A stretch of 64,000 nt of DNA from Actinocorallia sp039871655 (GCF_039871655.1 NZ_JBDPLZ010000005.1:496001-560000), one strand, 5' to 3'. Positions 27,099 through 35,953 are shown, counted from the stretch's first letter. The notes: generated by a model not told the origin, from the letters alone. Numbers and translations are program-made.

Positions 27099-27138
27099 TC
27101 ATCGAACGCTACCGGCTGGATCGGGCTTCAGTTCTGAG
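27099..27138 (+). pseudogene. Uma2 gene fossil
   Basis: Bases 27100-27127 match 24081-24108 of the intact Uma2 gene at 27 of 28 positions. They are followed one base later by CAGTTCTGAG, identical to the Uma2 3' end (24211-24220). The roughly 100 bp in between are lost. It is too short to encode anything but marks a former Uma2 copy or recombination footprint. The reverse-strand MFS gene uses this DNA for its last codons. Confidence 0.7.
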
Positions 27139-28409
27139 CGGGTCGGAGGGATCCGCAGGGCGGCCGCGGAGAGTGCCGCGATGAGTGCGAGGCCGGTCAT
27201 GGCGGTCGTCGTGCCCGGGGTCCCGGCGCCCAGAAGCGGGCCGAGGGCGAATCCTCCTGCCAGGGAGACGGCTCCGGCGAGGAAGCTGAGCAGGCCGAGA
27301 TACACGCCGAACCGCGAGGGCGGGGCCCAGCGGGTGACGGCCTGGAACAGCGCCGACTGCGTCAGCCCGGCGGCCGATCCGTGCAGGACGGCGGCTGCCA
27401 TCAGCACGGCGATCCGGCCGTAACGGTCAGAAGGCACCGCGAGCAGTACCAGATAGCCCGTGCCCGCGCAGAGCAGGCCGGTCCTCAGCAGCCGGGGACG
27501 CTCGCCTCGGCCGCCGCCGCACCACGGCTGGACGGCGGCCGTGGCCACCGCCACCACGCAGAAGAACAAGGTCGTCGTGCCGGAGCCGACCTCCTTGAGC
27601 GGGACGACGGTCGTGACCTGGGTGGTGAGCAGCGTGCTGGGAGCGGCGGCCAGGGCGAACAGGAGGAAGGCCCGATCCCGGAACACCGCCGAGACCCCCT
27701 CGGCGAGACCCCGGGCCCACGGCCGGTCGTCCGCCCGGCGGACGGCGCCGGACGGACGGTGCAGGAGCACGAACAGTACGGCGCCGGCCACCCACGCGCC
27801 CGCCGTTACCGCCGACAGCAAGCCGAACCCGCCGGCCAGCAGGACCAGACCGAGGGGCGGGCCGGCCACCGCGCCCAGCTGACCGGCGATCACGTAGGCC
27901 GAGAAGCCTCGGGAACGGCGCGACGGCGCCACTCCGGCCAGCACGGACTGGGCGGCGGGATGGAACAGAGCCCCGCCGATCGCCATCACCACGACCGCGA
28001 GGAGCAGTTCGCCCACGCCCTCGGTGGTGCCCAGCAACGCGAACGCCGCAGCCCTCAGGACGCAGGCCAACGCCCCCGTGCGTGCGGGGCCGATCGTGTC
28101 GGTGAGCGCGCCGGCCGGCAGGTACAGCATGTTCTGGACCGCGACGCGCACGGCGAGCACCACCGTGATGGTGCCCGCGAGCATGCCGAGGTCGTGGCGC
28201 AGGTGGAAGACCACATGCGCCATCACCGCGAAGTAGCCGAGCGAGATGGCCAGCTGGATCCCCACGACGATCGCGACCACACGACGGTCGGAGACCGGCG
28301 GCCGTCCCCGCTGTGTGGGGATGCGCGACCCGGCGGTTCCCCCGGCCCGGGAACGGCCGGGAGGATCGGGCTTCACGCGTGACGGGGCCATGGTGTCGGG
28401 GGTCTTCAT
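27099..28409 (-). CDS. MFS transporter
   Basis: A 436-residue major facilitator protein with about 12 predicted helices. Loop motifs include YLPAGALTDTIGPARTGAL (the motif A region) and SRRSRGFSAYVIAGQLGAVAG. Start ATG at 28407-28409 is chosen because it lies 20 bp after the beta-lactamase stop on the same strand; earlier in-frame starts overlap that gene. Its last 13 codons (RSELKPDPAGSVR) are read antisense through the Uma2 fossil, so the original C-terminus may have been replaced. Substrate unknown, probably efflux. Confidence 0.82.
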   Translation of the reverse strand: MKTPDTMAPSRVKPDPPGRSRAGGTAGSRIPTQRGRPPVSDRRVVAIVVGIQLAISLGYFAVMAHVVFHLRHDLGMLAGTITVVLAVRVAVQNMLYLPAGALTDTIGPARTGALACVLRAAAFALLGTTEGVGELLLAVVVMAIGGALFHPAAQSVLAGVAPSRRSRGFSAYVIAGQLGAVAGPPLGLVLLAGGFGLLSAVTAGAWVAGAVLFVLLHRPSGAVRRADDRPWARGLAEGVSAVFRDRAFLLFALAAAPSTLLTTQVTTVVPLKEVGSGTTTLFFCVVAVATAAVQPWCGGGRGERPRLLRTGLLCAGTGYLVLLAVPSDRYGRIAVLMAAAVLHGSAAGLTQSALFQAVTRWAPPSRFGVYLGLLSFLAGAVSLAGGFALGPLLGAGTPGTTTAMTGLALIAALSAAALRIPPTRSELKPDPAGSVR

Positions 28410-28428
28410 GCGATCACGGTCGGGCTCG

Positions 28429-29325
28429 TCAGGCCTTCGGGAGGACGCCGAGGGTCCGCAGCAGGTCACGGGCGAGGGGGACGCGCTTGGCGGTGTCATC
28501 GTCGGCGTTGATGTCGATGTTGAGGGCGAAGGCGTAGACGCGGTCGTCGCGCTCGACCCAACCCACCCACCAGCCGATGCCGGGCTCGGTCGAGGTGCCC
28601 CAACCGGTCTTGGCGAACAGCGCGTAGCCGTCCTTCTCCTCGACCTTCAGCAGTTCACGCACCGTCAGCTGGTGGTGCTCGGACGCCGGCAGCTGCCGGC
28701 GGGCCAGCCGGGACAGGAAGCGGGTCTGCTCGACCGCCGAGATCTCCAGCGGGCCGTCGAGCCAGAAGCGGTCCACGGCGGCGCCGATCTCGCGGTCGCC
28801 GTAGTGCAGCCGGTTCACCCACTGCTGCTCCCGCTTGACGCCGATCCGGCGGGCGAGCGTCTGGAACACCGGCACGTTGGACACCCGGACGGCGTCGCGC
28901 AGGTTCATGTCCTGCTCCCATTGGGGGAAGGGCTGCGGCTGCCCGCCGTAGGGGATCACCTCGTTCTCGTCCGCGACGACGCCGGTCTCCAGCGCGATCA
29001 GGCTGTGCGGGATCTTGAACGTGGAGGCCGGGATCAGTCTCTGCTCCGCCCGTGCGAGGTCGACGACGGTCGTCCGCTTCTGCTCCACGTCGAGGAGCAC
29101 GAATGTTCCGTTCACTCCCGCCTCGCGGAACGCGGCTCGAAGGTCGTCCCGCACGATCAGGTCATGGTGGACGGCCGTCCGGGGCGCGGCGCCGTGGACG
29201 GTCGTGGTATCCGTGGGCCGGGCGCCGGCGGCGCCGGGGATGATTCCGCCGAACAGCGCGGAGGCGGTCAGAACGGCTGCACCGAGTGCCGCGCGCAGTC
29301 GTGTCCGTGGGGTGGAGTTCTGCAT
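28429..29325 (-). CDS. Class D (OXA-type) beta-lactamase
   Basis: A 298-residue serine beta-lactamase with a signal peptide. Class D motifs are in order: the nucleophile and carbamylatable lysine in IPASTFKIPHS (Ser101, Lys104), SNV at 149-151, LHYGDREIG (YGD in place of YGN) and FAKTGWGT (KTG 239-241). ATG at 29323-29325 follows GGAGACCGG. The enzyme would act outside the membrane. It is upstream of the MFS gene and probably co-transcribed. The YGD variant is noted; I cannot infer the spectrum. Confidence 0.9.
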   Translation of the reverse strand: MQNSTPRTRLRAALGAAVLTASALFGGIIPGAAGARPTDTTTVHGAAPRTAVHHDLIVRDDLRAAFREAGVNGTFVLLDVEQKRTTVVDLARAEQRLIPASTFKIPHSLIALETGVVADENEVIPYGGQPQPFPQWEQDMNLRDAVRVSNVPVFQTLARRIGVKREQQWVNRLHYGDREIGAAVDRFWLDGPLEISAVEQTRFLSRLARRQLPASEHHQLTVRELLKVEEKDGYALFAKTGWGTSTEPGIGWWVGWVERDDRVYAFALNIDINADDDTAKRVPLARDLLRTLGVLPKA

Positions 29326-29416
29326 TCCGGTCTCCTCACTCTCGATCTTCAGGGGAAGAGCAGACCAGAACCCGAAGGAATGTGTCCAATATCGATATGA
29401 AAGCAAGATTGATATG

Positions 29417-29430
29417 TGAATAGATATTCA
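29417..29430. promoter_or_regulatory. Palindrome in the beta-lactamase upstream region
   Basis: TGAATAGATATTCA is a perfect 6-bp inverted repeat with a 2-bp centre, in an AT-rich stretch (about 29385-29432) that also has ATATCGATAT. It lies about 90 bp upstream of the reverse-strand beta-lactamase and about 120 bp from the forward DUF2306 gene. It may be an operator for either; no regulator is adjacent. Confidence 0.4.
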
Positions 29431-29547
29431 TGCTGGTGAGAAGCGTGGATGAACGGCCTTTCGGTGGGGCGCATCGGCCGAAAGTACGGGTGGGGTCGAG
29501 CCGATCCGGCGATGATCCGGCGGGGTCTCGGCGGTCACGATCGGTGC

Positions 29548-30261
29548 ATGAACGACGTGAGTGGTGAGAACAGGGCGGGGCGGGTCTTCGCTCCTCGGAA
29601 ACCGGGGAACGGCCGAGCGGCGGGGGAGCTTTCCGCGGGCTCCGCGAAGGCGGGGTGGAGGGCGCCCGCCGGGTTGATCGCGCTCAGCGCGGTACCCATG
29701 GTCGCGGGGGCGCTCCGGCTGGGGGAGCTGGCCGGCGGGGCTGAGGTCACGGCGGACAACGCCCGGTTCTTCGCGCAGCCCCTGCCGATCGTGGCGCACA
29801 TCTTCGGCGTCAGCGTGTACTGCGTTCTGGGGGCGTTTCAGTTCGCTCCAGGGCTTCGGCGCCGACGGCCCGGATGGCATCGTGTCGCCGGGAGGCTGCT
29901 GGTGCCGTCCGGGCTGGTCGCGGCGCTCACTGGATTGTGGATGAGCCTGTTCTACGACCTTCCCGCGCATGACGGGGAGCTTCTGCTCGTTTTCCGGCTC
30001 GTGTTCGGGGTGGCGATGGCGGTGGCACTCGTTCTGGGGTTCGCCGCGATCCGGCGAAGGGACGTCGCCCGGCACCGCGCCTGGATGATCCGTGCTTATG
30101 CGATCGGGTCGGCGGCGGGCACGCAGGTGCTGACCAATGTGCCTTGGATGCTGTTCTTCGGGATGCCTGGAGAGACGCCCAGGGCGTGGCTCGTGGGCGC
30201 CGGATGGGTGATCAACCTCGCGGTGGCCGAAAGGGTCATCCGAGCCCGTCCCGGTTCCTGA
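29548..30261 (+). CDS. DUF2306-family membrane protein
   Basis: A 237-residue protein with a hydrophilic N-terminus and about seven predicted helices. Histidine-rich loops fit DUF2306: IVAHIFGVSVYCVLGAFQF, RRPGWHRVAGRLLVPSGL and RRRDVARHRAWMIRAYAIG. The histidines could bind metal or heme, but function is unknown. ATG at 29548 is preferred over earlier frames because similarity starts later still. Its 3' end overlaps the convergent response regulator by 26 bp. Confidence 0.8.
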   Translation: MNDVSGENRAGRVFAPRKPGNGRAAGELSAGSAKAGWRAPAGLIALSAVPMVAGALRLGELAGGAEVTADNARFFAQPLPIVAHIFGVSVYCVLGAFQFAPGLRRRRPGWHRVAGRLLVPSGLVAALTGLWMSLFYDLPAHDGELLLVFRLVFGVAMAVALVLGFAAIRRRDVARHRAWMIRAYAIGSAAGTQVLTNVPWMLFFGMPGETPRAWLVGAGWVINLAVAERVIRARPGS

Positions 30262-30907
30262 CGCGGCCGGTCTCGTAGGCCCAGATGGCCAGTTCGACCC
30301 GGTTGCGGGCGCCGAGCTTGGCCATCAGACCGGCGATGTGGGTCTTGACGGTGCTGAGGGAGATGTGGAGTTCGCGGGCGACCTCGCCGTTGGTCCGTCC
30401 GCGGGCCACGGCGGCCAGGACCTGCTCCTCCCGGTCCGTGAGGGGGTCGACGGGCTGCGGCGCCGGTGCGCGGGGCCCGGTGCGGGCGAAGGCGCCGAGC
30501 AGCCGCGCGGTGACGCTCGGGGCTATGAGGGCGTCGCCCTCGGCGGCGGCGCGGACGGCCTGGGAGAGCAGGTCGACGCCCGCGTTCTTGAGCAGGAAAC
30601 CGCGGGCACCCGCCCTGAGCGCGGCGTAGACGTACTCGTCGAGGTCGAAGGTGGTGATGACGATGACGGCGAGGGGGTCGCCGACGTCCGGCCCGGCGAG
30701 GGCGCGGGTGGCCTCGATGCCGTCGGCTCCGGGCATGCGGATGTCGAACAGGCACACATCGGGGCGCAGGAGCCGCGCGAGTTCGACGGCCCGCCGCCCG
30801 TCCTCGGCCTCGCCGACGACCTCGATGCCGGGCTGGGCGTTGAGGATCATCGTCAGCCCGGTGCGGACGATCTCCTGGTCGTCGGCGACGAGTACCCGGA
30901 TGCTCAT
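30236..30907 (-). CDS. NarL/FixJ-type response regulator
   Basis: A 223-residue two-domain regulator. The receiver domain has the acidic pair VADDQE, phospho-acceptor Asp55 in FDIRMPGADG, and Lys in FLLKNAGVD. The C-terminal LuxR helix-turn-helix is LTDREEQVLAAVARGRTNGE to TVKTHIAGLMAKLGARNR. It starts inside the stop of the histidine kinase (ATGA), so the pair is translationally coupled. Targets are unknown. Confidence 0.93.
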   Translation of the reverse strand: MSIRVLVADDQEIVRTGLTMILNAQPGIEVVGEAEDGRRAVELARLLRPDVCLFDIRMPGADGIEATRALAGPDVGDPLAVIVITTFDLDEYVYAALRAGARGFLLKNAGVDLLSQAVRAAAEGDALIAPSVTARLLGAFARTGPRAPAPQPVDPLTDREEQVLAAVARGRTNGEVARELHISLSTVKTHIAGLMAKLGARNRVELAIWAYETGRVRNRDGLG

Positions 30908-32043
30908 CCGGCCCTCCCGGTGCGGGGCAGCACGGCGGTCACGGCCCAGCCCCGTTCGGGGCCGTGACCGGCCGCGCAGGTGCCGCCCAGCAGTTCGGCG
31001 CGTTCGATCATGCCGATGAGTCCGTATCCCGGCGCCGTGACCGTTCGTGCGGAGGCGCTGTCGCCGTCGTCGCTGACCCGCAGGCGCACGGACGTGCCGT
31101 CGGCGGTGACGCGCACCTCGATACGGGTGGCGTGGCGCGCGTGCCGCCGTGCGTTGGTGACCGACTCCTGGACGATCCGGTAGACCGCCGCCTCGACCGC
31201 CGGGGAGATGCCGTCGAGCTCGCCGGAGAGTTCCACATCGACGGACGGTCCGGTGCGGGGGGTGTCGGCGAATCGACGCAGGTCGGCGATGCGCCGTCCG
31301 GGTTCCAGGTCCGCGGGCAGGTTCCGGCGCAGGACCCGGACCATGGTGTTCAGTTCGGTGAGGGCGAGTCCCGCCTCGGCCTCGATCACCCGGAGCGCCT
31401 CGACCGCGGCGTCCGGCCGTGAGGCCGCGGTCGCCAGGCCCGCCTGGGCCCGGATCGCCATCGCCGAGACGTGGTGCGCGACGGTGTCGTGCAGGTCGCG
31501 GGCGAGGTTCTCGCGTTCGAGCAGCTTGACCTGGTCGAGTTCGCGCATCCTCGCCTTGGCCCGGTAGCGGAACGCCGCGCCCAGGGCGAGGGCCGCGGAC
31601 ACGACGGCGAGCGCGCCGACGGCCTCGGACGGGACGAGGCGGCCCGAGGCGACCTGGAACACGATCCCGCCGAGGATGACCGCCGACCCGGTCACCGTTT
31701 CGCGTCCCGACCCCCATCGGAAGAGCGAGTACAGAACGACGAGAAGGAACATCATCGTGTTCGTCTCCGCGGATTCGCCGCCGGTGAGCAGCGCCGCGAG
31801 CCCCGTGCAGACGAAGACGATCAAGACCATCAGCAGCGGTCTGGTCCTCCGCCACAACAGTGTGGGTATCAGCCCGAGCGTGAGGGCCAGGGAGAGGCCC
31901 CGCCAGGGGAGGTCCGGCCGCAGCACCCCTTCGAGTACCGCGAGCGGCACGAGCGCGCCCACGAGCGCCCAGTCCCGCCACACCCGTGCCGGAGGGTCCG
32001 GGGGGCGGGGCTCATTCCACACGGAGAGGGGGAGGCCGTGCAC
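30904..32043 (-). CDS. HisKA_3-type sensor histidine kinase
   Basis: A 379-residue membrane kinase. About five helices span residues 22-160. The dimerisation/phosphorylation motif is NLARDLHDTVAHHVSAMA (His185). The catalytic HATPase part has VQESVTNARRHARHA, RVSDDG and GYGLIGMIERAELLGG. No extracytoplasmic sensor domain of size is visible, so it likely senses within or near the membrane. GTG start at 32041-32043. It partners the downstream response regulator. Confidence 0.92.
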   Translation of the reverse strand: MHGLPLSVWNEPRPPDPPARVWRDWALVGALVPLAVLEGVLRPDLPWRGLSLALTLGLIPTLLWRRTRPLLMVLIVFVCTGLAALLTGGESAETNTMMFLLVVLYSLFRWGSGRETVTGSAVILGGIVFQVASGRLVPSEAVGALAVVSAALALGAAFRYRAKARMRELDQVKLLERENLARDLHDTVAHHVSAMAIRAQAGLATAASRPDAAVEALRVIEAEAGLALTELNTMVRVLRRNLPADLEPGRRIADLRRFADTPRTGPSVDVELSGELDGISPAVEAAVYRIVQESVTNARRHARHATRIEVRVTADGTSVRLRVSDDGDSASARTVTAPGYGLIGMIERAELLGGTCAAGHGPERGWAVTAVLPRTGRAG

Positions 32044-32109
32044 CCCGCCATGGTACGAGAACCTCCGGGCGGCGGGAGGCGCGGTGGGCGCTGCTCCCGC
32101 CGGGACGGT

Positions 32110-33159
32110 TCAGCGGGGGCCGGGGACGAGGGCGGGGGTGTCGGGGAAGATGAGCTGCCGGGTGGGGAGGGGGATGCCGATGCCCTCGGCGCGGAAGCGG
32201 GTGTGCAGGCGTTTGACGAACTCGTGTTTGACGACGAACTGGTCGGTGAAGTCGCGGGTGCGCAGGATGACGGTGAAGTCGATGCTGGACTCGCCGAAGG
32301 TGTGGAAGCGGACCAGGGGGTCGTAGTCGGGGACGCCGCCTTCGACTTCGGTCATCACCTCCTTGCCGACCTCGATGACGACCTTCTCGACGTGTTCGAG
32401 GTCGCTGTCGTAGCCGACCTTGGCCTGCAGGAGCAGGCCCATGTCCTGCTCGGGCTGGTGGTAGTTGGTGAGGATCGCGTCAGCGAACTTGGCGTTCGGG
32501 ACGATCACCAAGTTGTCGGACATGGTGCGGATAGTGGTCTTGCGCCAGTTGATATCGACGACGTGGCCTTCCTGGCCGGTGCTGAGGCGGATGAAGTCGC
32601 CGGGGACCACGGTCTTGGACGCCAGGATGTGCACGCCCGCGAAGAGGTTGGCCAGGGTGTCCTGCAGGGCCAGGGCGACGGCCAGGCCGCCGACGCCCAG
32701 TGCGGTCAGCAGCGGGGTGATCGACACCCCCAGGCTCTGCAGCAGCACCAGCGTGCCGACCACGAGCACGACGGTCCGGGTGATGTTGGCGAAGATCGTG
32801 ACCGACTGGGAGATGCCCGACCGGGCCATCGCGATCGAGCTGACGATCCCGCCCGCCAGCCGCGCGGCGGCCAGCGACACCACGAAGATCACCAGCGCGA
32901 CGAGGATCTGCCCGATCACCGTCCGCACGCTCGGCTGGAACCTCAGGACCAGCACCCCGATCCAGGCGCCGCCGGCCGCCGACAGGACGACGGCCAGGTC
33001 GTACAGCAGCCGGAGGACCAGGTCGTCCCAGACCCAGTGGTTGCCCTCGGCGCGCTGGATCAGCCGGCGCAGCACCAGCCGGAGGCCCAGTCCCACCCCC
33101 AGCATGACCACCAGCACGACGGCGGCCCCGATGACGCGCCCCCATTCGAGTTCAGGCAC
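32110..33159 (-). CDS. mscS: MscS-family mechanosensitive channel
   Basis: A 349-residue protein with N-terminal helices and the MscS pore/beta core: LLTALGVGGLAVALALQDTL, then NLFAGVHILASKTVVPGDFI and VVDINWRKTTIRTMSDN, then VIVPNAKFADAILTNY. MscS channels open under membrane tension and release osmolytes during hypo-osmotic shock. Start is GTG at 33157-33159. It stands alone on the reverse strand, 66 bp upstream of the kinase gene. Confidence 0.92.
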   Translation of the reverse strand: MPELEWGRVIGAAVVLVVMLGVGLGLRLVLRRLIQRAEGNHWVWDDLVLRLLYDLAVVLSAAGGAWIGVLVLRFQPSVRTVIGQILVALVIFVVSLAAARLAGGIVSSIAMARSGISQSVTIFANITRTVVLVVGTLVLLQSLGVSITPLLTALGVGGLAVALALQDTLANLFAGVHILASKTVVPGDFIRLSTGQEGHVVDINWRKTTIRTMSDNLVIVPNAKFADAILTNYHQPEQDMGLLLQAKVGYDSDLEHVEKVVIEVGKEVMTEVEGGVPDYDPLVRFHTFGESSIDFTVILRTRDFTDQFVVKHEFVKRLHTRFRAEGIGIPLPTRQLIFPDTPALVPGPR

Positions 33160-33264
33160 GGTACTCCGTTCGGTGAGGGGAAGGGGAACGCACCGATCGT
33201 ATGATGATCATGCTCCCTTTGCCGACAGAGCCCACGGAACAGTGACCTTCGCGACGCTCCGGCG

Positions 33265-33756
33265 TCAGCGGGGAAGGGCGCGGTAGCCCGGGTGGACGCC
33301 AGGGGCGAGGCCGTGATGGGCGGCGAGGGTCTCCAGCAGGGCGGTCAGCTGGGCCCGCTGGTCCTCGTCGAGAGGCGCGCAGACCTCGTCCTCGTGGGCC
33401 GAGCCCAGGGAGAGCATCTCGGACATGACGCGGGCGCCCTCCGCGGTGAGGTGCAGTTCGTGGTGGCGGCGGTCCCGGGGGCTGCGCCGGCGCTCGACCA
33501 GCCCCTTGCGTTCCAGCGCGTCGATCAGCGTGACCACGCGGCTGGGGACGACGCCCAGTTCCTTGGCGAGTGACTGCTGGCTGCGGCCGGGATCGGCGGA
33601 GATCAGGCGGAGCAGCCCGACGTCGGAGGGGACGACGCCCAGCGCGCTGACACGTTCGGCGAAGCGCTGGGCCGCGTGGGCTCCGATCTGGGAGAGGAGG
33701 AAGGCGGTTCCCCTCGGGCGTGCGGCCGGAGCGTCGGGTCGTGCGGGCTTGCTCAT
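33265..33756 (-). CDS. MarR-family transcriptional regulator
   Basis: A 163-residue winged-helix protein. The MarR core is visible: DVGLLRLISADPGRSQQSLA, KELGVVPSRVVTLIDALERK, then GLVERRRSPRDRRHHELHLT with the basic wing. It is divergent from the membrane-protein/SGNH pair. The 66-bp gap between starts has ATAG...CTAT arms at about 33779-33793 that could be an operator. Ligand unknown. Confidence 0.9.
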   Translation of the reverse strand: MSKPARPDAPAARPRGTAFLLSQIGAHAAQRFAERVSALGVVPSDVGLLRLISADPGRSQQSLAKELGVVPSRVVTLIDALERKGLVERRRSPRDRRHHELHLTAEGARVMSEMLSLGSAHEDEVCAPLDEDQRAQLTALLETLAAHHGLAPGVHPGYRALPR

Positions 33757-33822
33757 GAGGTGATGGTAGTCGCAGAGAATAGTTCTGTGCTATGAATGAT
33801 TCACCAAAGTGAAGGAGTTGGC

Positions 33823-34509
33823 ATGGTCCAGCAGGCTCATCGGGCGCAGGGAGGCCCCCCGCTGGGGGTCCTCGGCGTCGTGTCCACGATGTTGTTCGTC
33901 ATGGGGGTCGTCGTCAGCACGGTCCTCGCCGGAGGCGACACGTTCCCGTCCCCCTTCGGGGAGGAGACGGAGATCCTGCGGCACTTCCGGGAACACCAGG
34001 ACGCCGTGAAGGTGGGGGCGTTCCTGCACTTCGCCTCCTCGGTGCCGCTGGCGATCTACGCGGCCACGGCCTCGGCGCGGCTGCACAACCTCGGCGTCCG
34101 GGCGCCCGGCGCGACCATCGCCCTGGCGGGCGGCCTCCTCGGCTCGGGGATGCTGGCGCTGTCCGGGCTGGCCTCCTGGGTGCTGTCCCGGCCCGAGGTG
34201 CTCGCCGAACCCGCCCTGGTCCGGGCGTTGCAGGACCTCGCCTTCGCCTCCGGAGGCGTCGGGAACGTGGTCTTCATGGGCCTGCTGGTGGCGGGGATCG
34301 CCGTGCCCGGCTGGCTGGCGGGGCTCCTGCCGCGGCCGCTGGCCCTCCTGGGGCTGGCCATCGCCCTCGCCGCCGAACTCTCCACGCTGACGCTGCTCGT
34401 CTCCGGGGCCGCGGTACTCCTGCCCATCGCCCGTTTCCCCGCGCTGATCTGGCTCATCGCCGCCGGATTCCTGCTGCCGCGCACCCGTCCGAAGAAGGTG
34501 ACCGCATGA
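33823..34509 (+). CDS. Polytopic membrane protein (unknown)
   Basis: A 228-residue protein with about six predicted helices and short loops. ATG at 33823 follows GAAGGAG. It overlaps the SGNH gene by 4 bp (ATGA) and is divergent from the MarR gene, so it is the probable target of that regulator. No characterised family is recognised. The FGEETEILRHFREHQDAVKV loop resembles actinobacterial hypothetical membrane proteins. Confidence 0.78.
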   Translation: MVQQAHRAQGGPPLGVLGVVSTMLFVMGVVVSTVLAGGDTFPSPFGEETEILRHFREHQDAVKVGAFLHFASSVPLAIYAATASARLHNLGVRAPGATIALAGGLLGSGMLALSGLASWVLSRPEVLAEPALVRALQDLAFASGGVGNVVFMGLLVAGIAVPGWLAGLLPRPLALLGLAIALAAELSTLTLLVSGAAVLLPIARFPALIWLIAAGFLLPRTRPKKVTA

Positions 34510-35324
34510 GCACCGCGCAGACCGAACGCCTCATCCGGTTCCAGCACCCGGAGAAGACCCTGGGATACCTGGGCGGGCTCGACGACGAGCGGCTCGCCTC
34601 GCTGTTCGGCCTGGACGCCCCCTCCTACCGGAGGTTGCGCCGCGAACACGCCGACCAGGCGAGGTCGGCGGCGCGGGAACTGCTCGAAGAACCGGGCTTC
34701 GCGGAGAAGGTGGACCGGCTGCCCTTCGCCCCCGGCCAGCGGATCGTGGCTCTGGGCGAGAGCACCACCGCCGACCTGCTGTCCTGGTTCGAGATCCTGC
34801 GCCACCTCCTGGAGATCCGGCGGCCGCAGGACGGCCTCTCCCTGGTCAACCTGGCGGTGTCCGGCCAGACGACCACCCAGGCCCTGACCGCTCTCCCCGC
34901 CCTGGCGTTCCGCGACCCCGACTGGGTGCTGTGCATGCTCGGCGCCAACGACGCCCAGCGTCTGGGGGTGGACGGCCCGACCCTGGTCAGCCTTCCCGAG
35001 ACCGAACGCAACCTCCGGACCCTCCGCGACCTGGCCGCCCGAGGCACCCCCGCACGCTGGGTGTGGCTCACCCCCGCCCCCGCGGACGAGGCCCGCGTCG
35101 TGGCCTACCCGCACTTCCAGCGGGCCCGGCTCCACTGGAAGAACACCGACCTCGACGCCGTCGCCCGAACCCTGACCGGACTCGAGGACGTCACGGTCGA
35201 CACCGCCGGAGCCCTCGCCGAGCGGCCCGGGACGGATCCCCACCTCGAGGACGGCCTGCACCTGTCCCTCGCCGGCCAGCGGGCCCTGGCGGCTGCGCTG
35301 GTCGGCGTTCTCGCGGCGAATTGA
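34506..35324 (+). CDS. SGNH/GDSL-family hydrolase
   Basis: A 272-residue protein without a signal peptide. SGNH blocks are visible: the nucleophile region VALGESTTAD (Gly-Glu-Ser 84-86), NLAVSGQTT with the block II glycine, MLGANDAQR with the block III Asn148, and DGLHLSLAGQ with the catalytic Asp/His pair. It probably cleaves esters in the cytoplasm. The first 75 residues form a helical extension. It is coupled to the membrane protein upstream by an ATGA overlap. Confidence 0.82.
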   Translation: MSTAQTERLIRFQHPEKTLGYLGGLDDERLASLFGLDAPSYRRLRREHADQARSAARELLEEPGFAEKVDRLPFAPGQRIVALGESTTADLLSWFEILRHLLEIRRPQDGLSLVNLAVSGQTTTQALTALPALAFRDPDWVLCMLGANDAQRLGVDGPTLVSLPETERNLRTLRDLAARGTPARWVWLTPAPADEARVVAYPHFQRARLHWKNTDLDAVARTLTGLEDVTVDTAGALAERPGTDPHLEDGLHLSLAGQRALAAALVGVLAAN

Positions 35325-35387
35325 CCCATGATTTCGCCACGAAAATGCACCATACCCCGGGCTGTTCGGGCTTCTAGGGTTGTGGAC

Positions 35388-35828
35388 ATGACAGCTCAGC
35401 GCATGAACTTCACCACCACGGCTCCCCGCGTCTTCAAGGCAGTGCTCGCCCTGGACGCCGCCGCGCGCAAAGGGCTGGACCCGGTCCTCGTGGAGTTGGT
35501 GCAGATCCGCACGTCGCAGCTCAACCGGTGCGCGTACTGCATCGATTACCACACGAAGGACGCCCGCAAGGCGGGCGAGACGGAAGAGCGGATCTACCAG
35601 CTCAACGCCTGGGAGGAGTCCGGTCTCTTCAGCGAGGAGGAGCGGGCGGCCCTGGCTCTCACCGAGGCCGTCACCCTGCTTCCGGGCGGCGTCCCGGACG
35701 AGGTGTACGACCGGGCCGCCGCCCACTTCCCGGAAGAGGAGCTGGCCCAGCTCATCGCCGTGATCTTCACCGCCAACACCTGGAACCGGATGAACGTCAC
35801 CACGCGCAAGACTCCCGGCACCGAGTGA
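35388..35828 (+). CDS. Carboxymuconolactone decarboxylase/AhpD-like protein
   Basis: A 146-residue all-helical protein. The AhpD-type redox motif is RCAYCIDYHTKDARKAG (Cys48, Cys51, His55). Such proteins act as peroxidase-linked disulfide reductants or related thiol enzymes. ATG at 35388 is chosen over an open upstream frame at 35328. It follows the SGNH gene by 63 bp and is probably in the same unit. It ends before a strong terminator. Confidence 0.9.
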   Translation: MTAQRMNFTTTAPRVFKAVLALDAAARKGLDPVLVELVQIRTSQLNRCAYCIDYHTKDARKAGETEERIYQLNAWEESGLFSEEERAALALTEAVTLLPGGVPDEVYDRAAAHFPEEELAQLIAVIFTANTWNRMNVTTRKTPGTE

Positions 35829-35900
35829 CGGACGTCCTGGGCCCCGGCGCCCGCGACGATGGCGGTTCGGCCCGGGAGTCCCGCTCGCGGTCCAGAAGAA

Positions 35901-35930
35901 GGTCCCCGCCTGCGGGGGCAGGCGGGGACC
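35901..35930. terminator. Bidirectional hairpin terminator
   Basis: GGTCCCCGCCTG and CAGGCGGGGACC form a perfect 12-bp stem with a 6-nt loop, between the AhpD-like gene and the convergent secreted phytase-like gene. No clear T-run follows, as is common in actinomycetes. Confidence 0.8.
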
Positions 35931-35953
35931 GGGGGAGGGGAGGAAAGCCGGGT

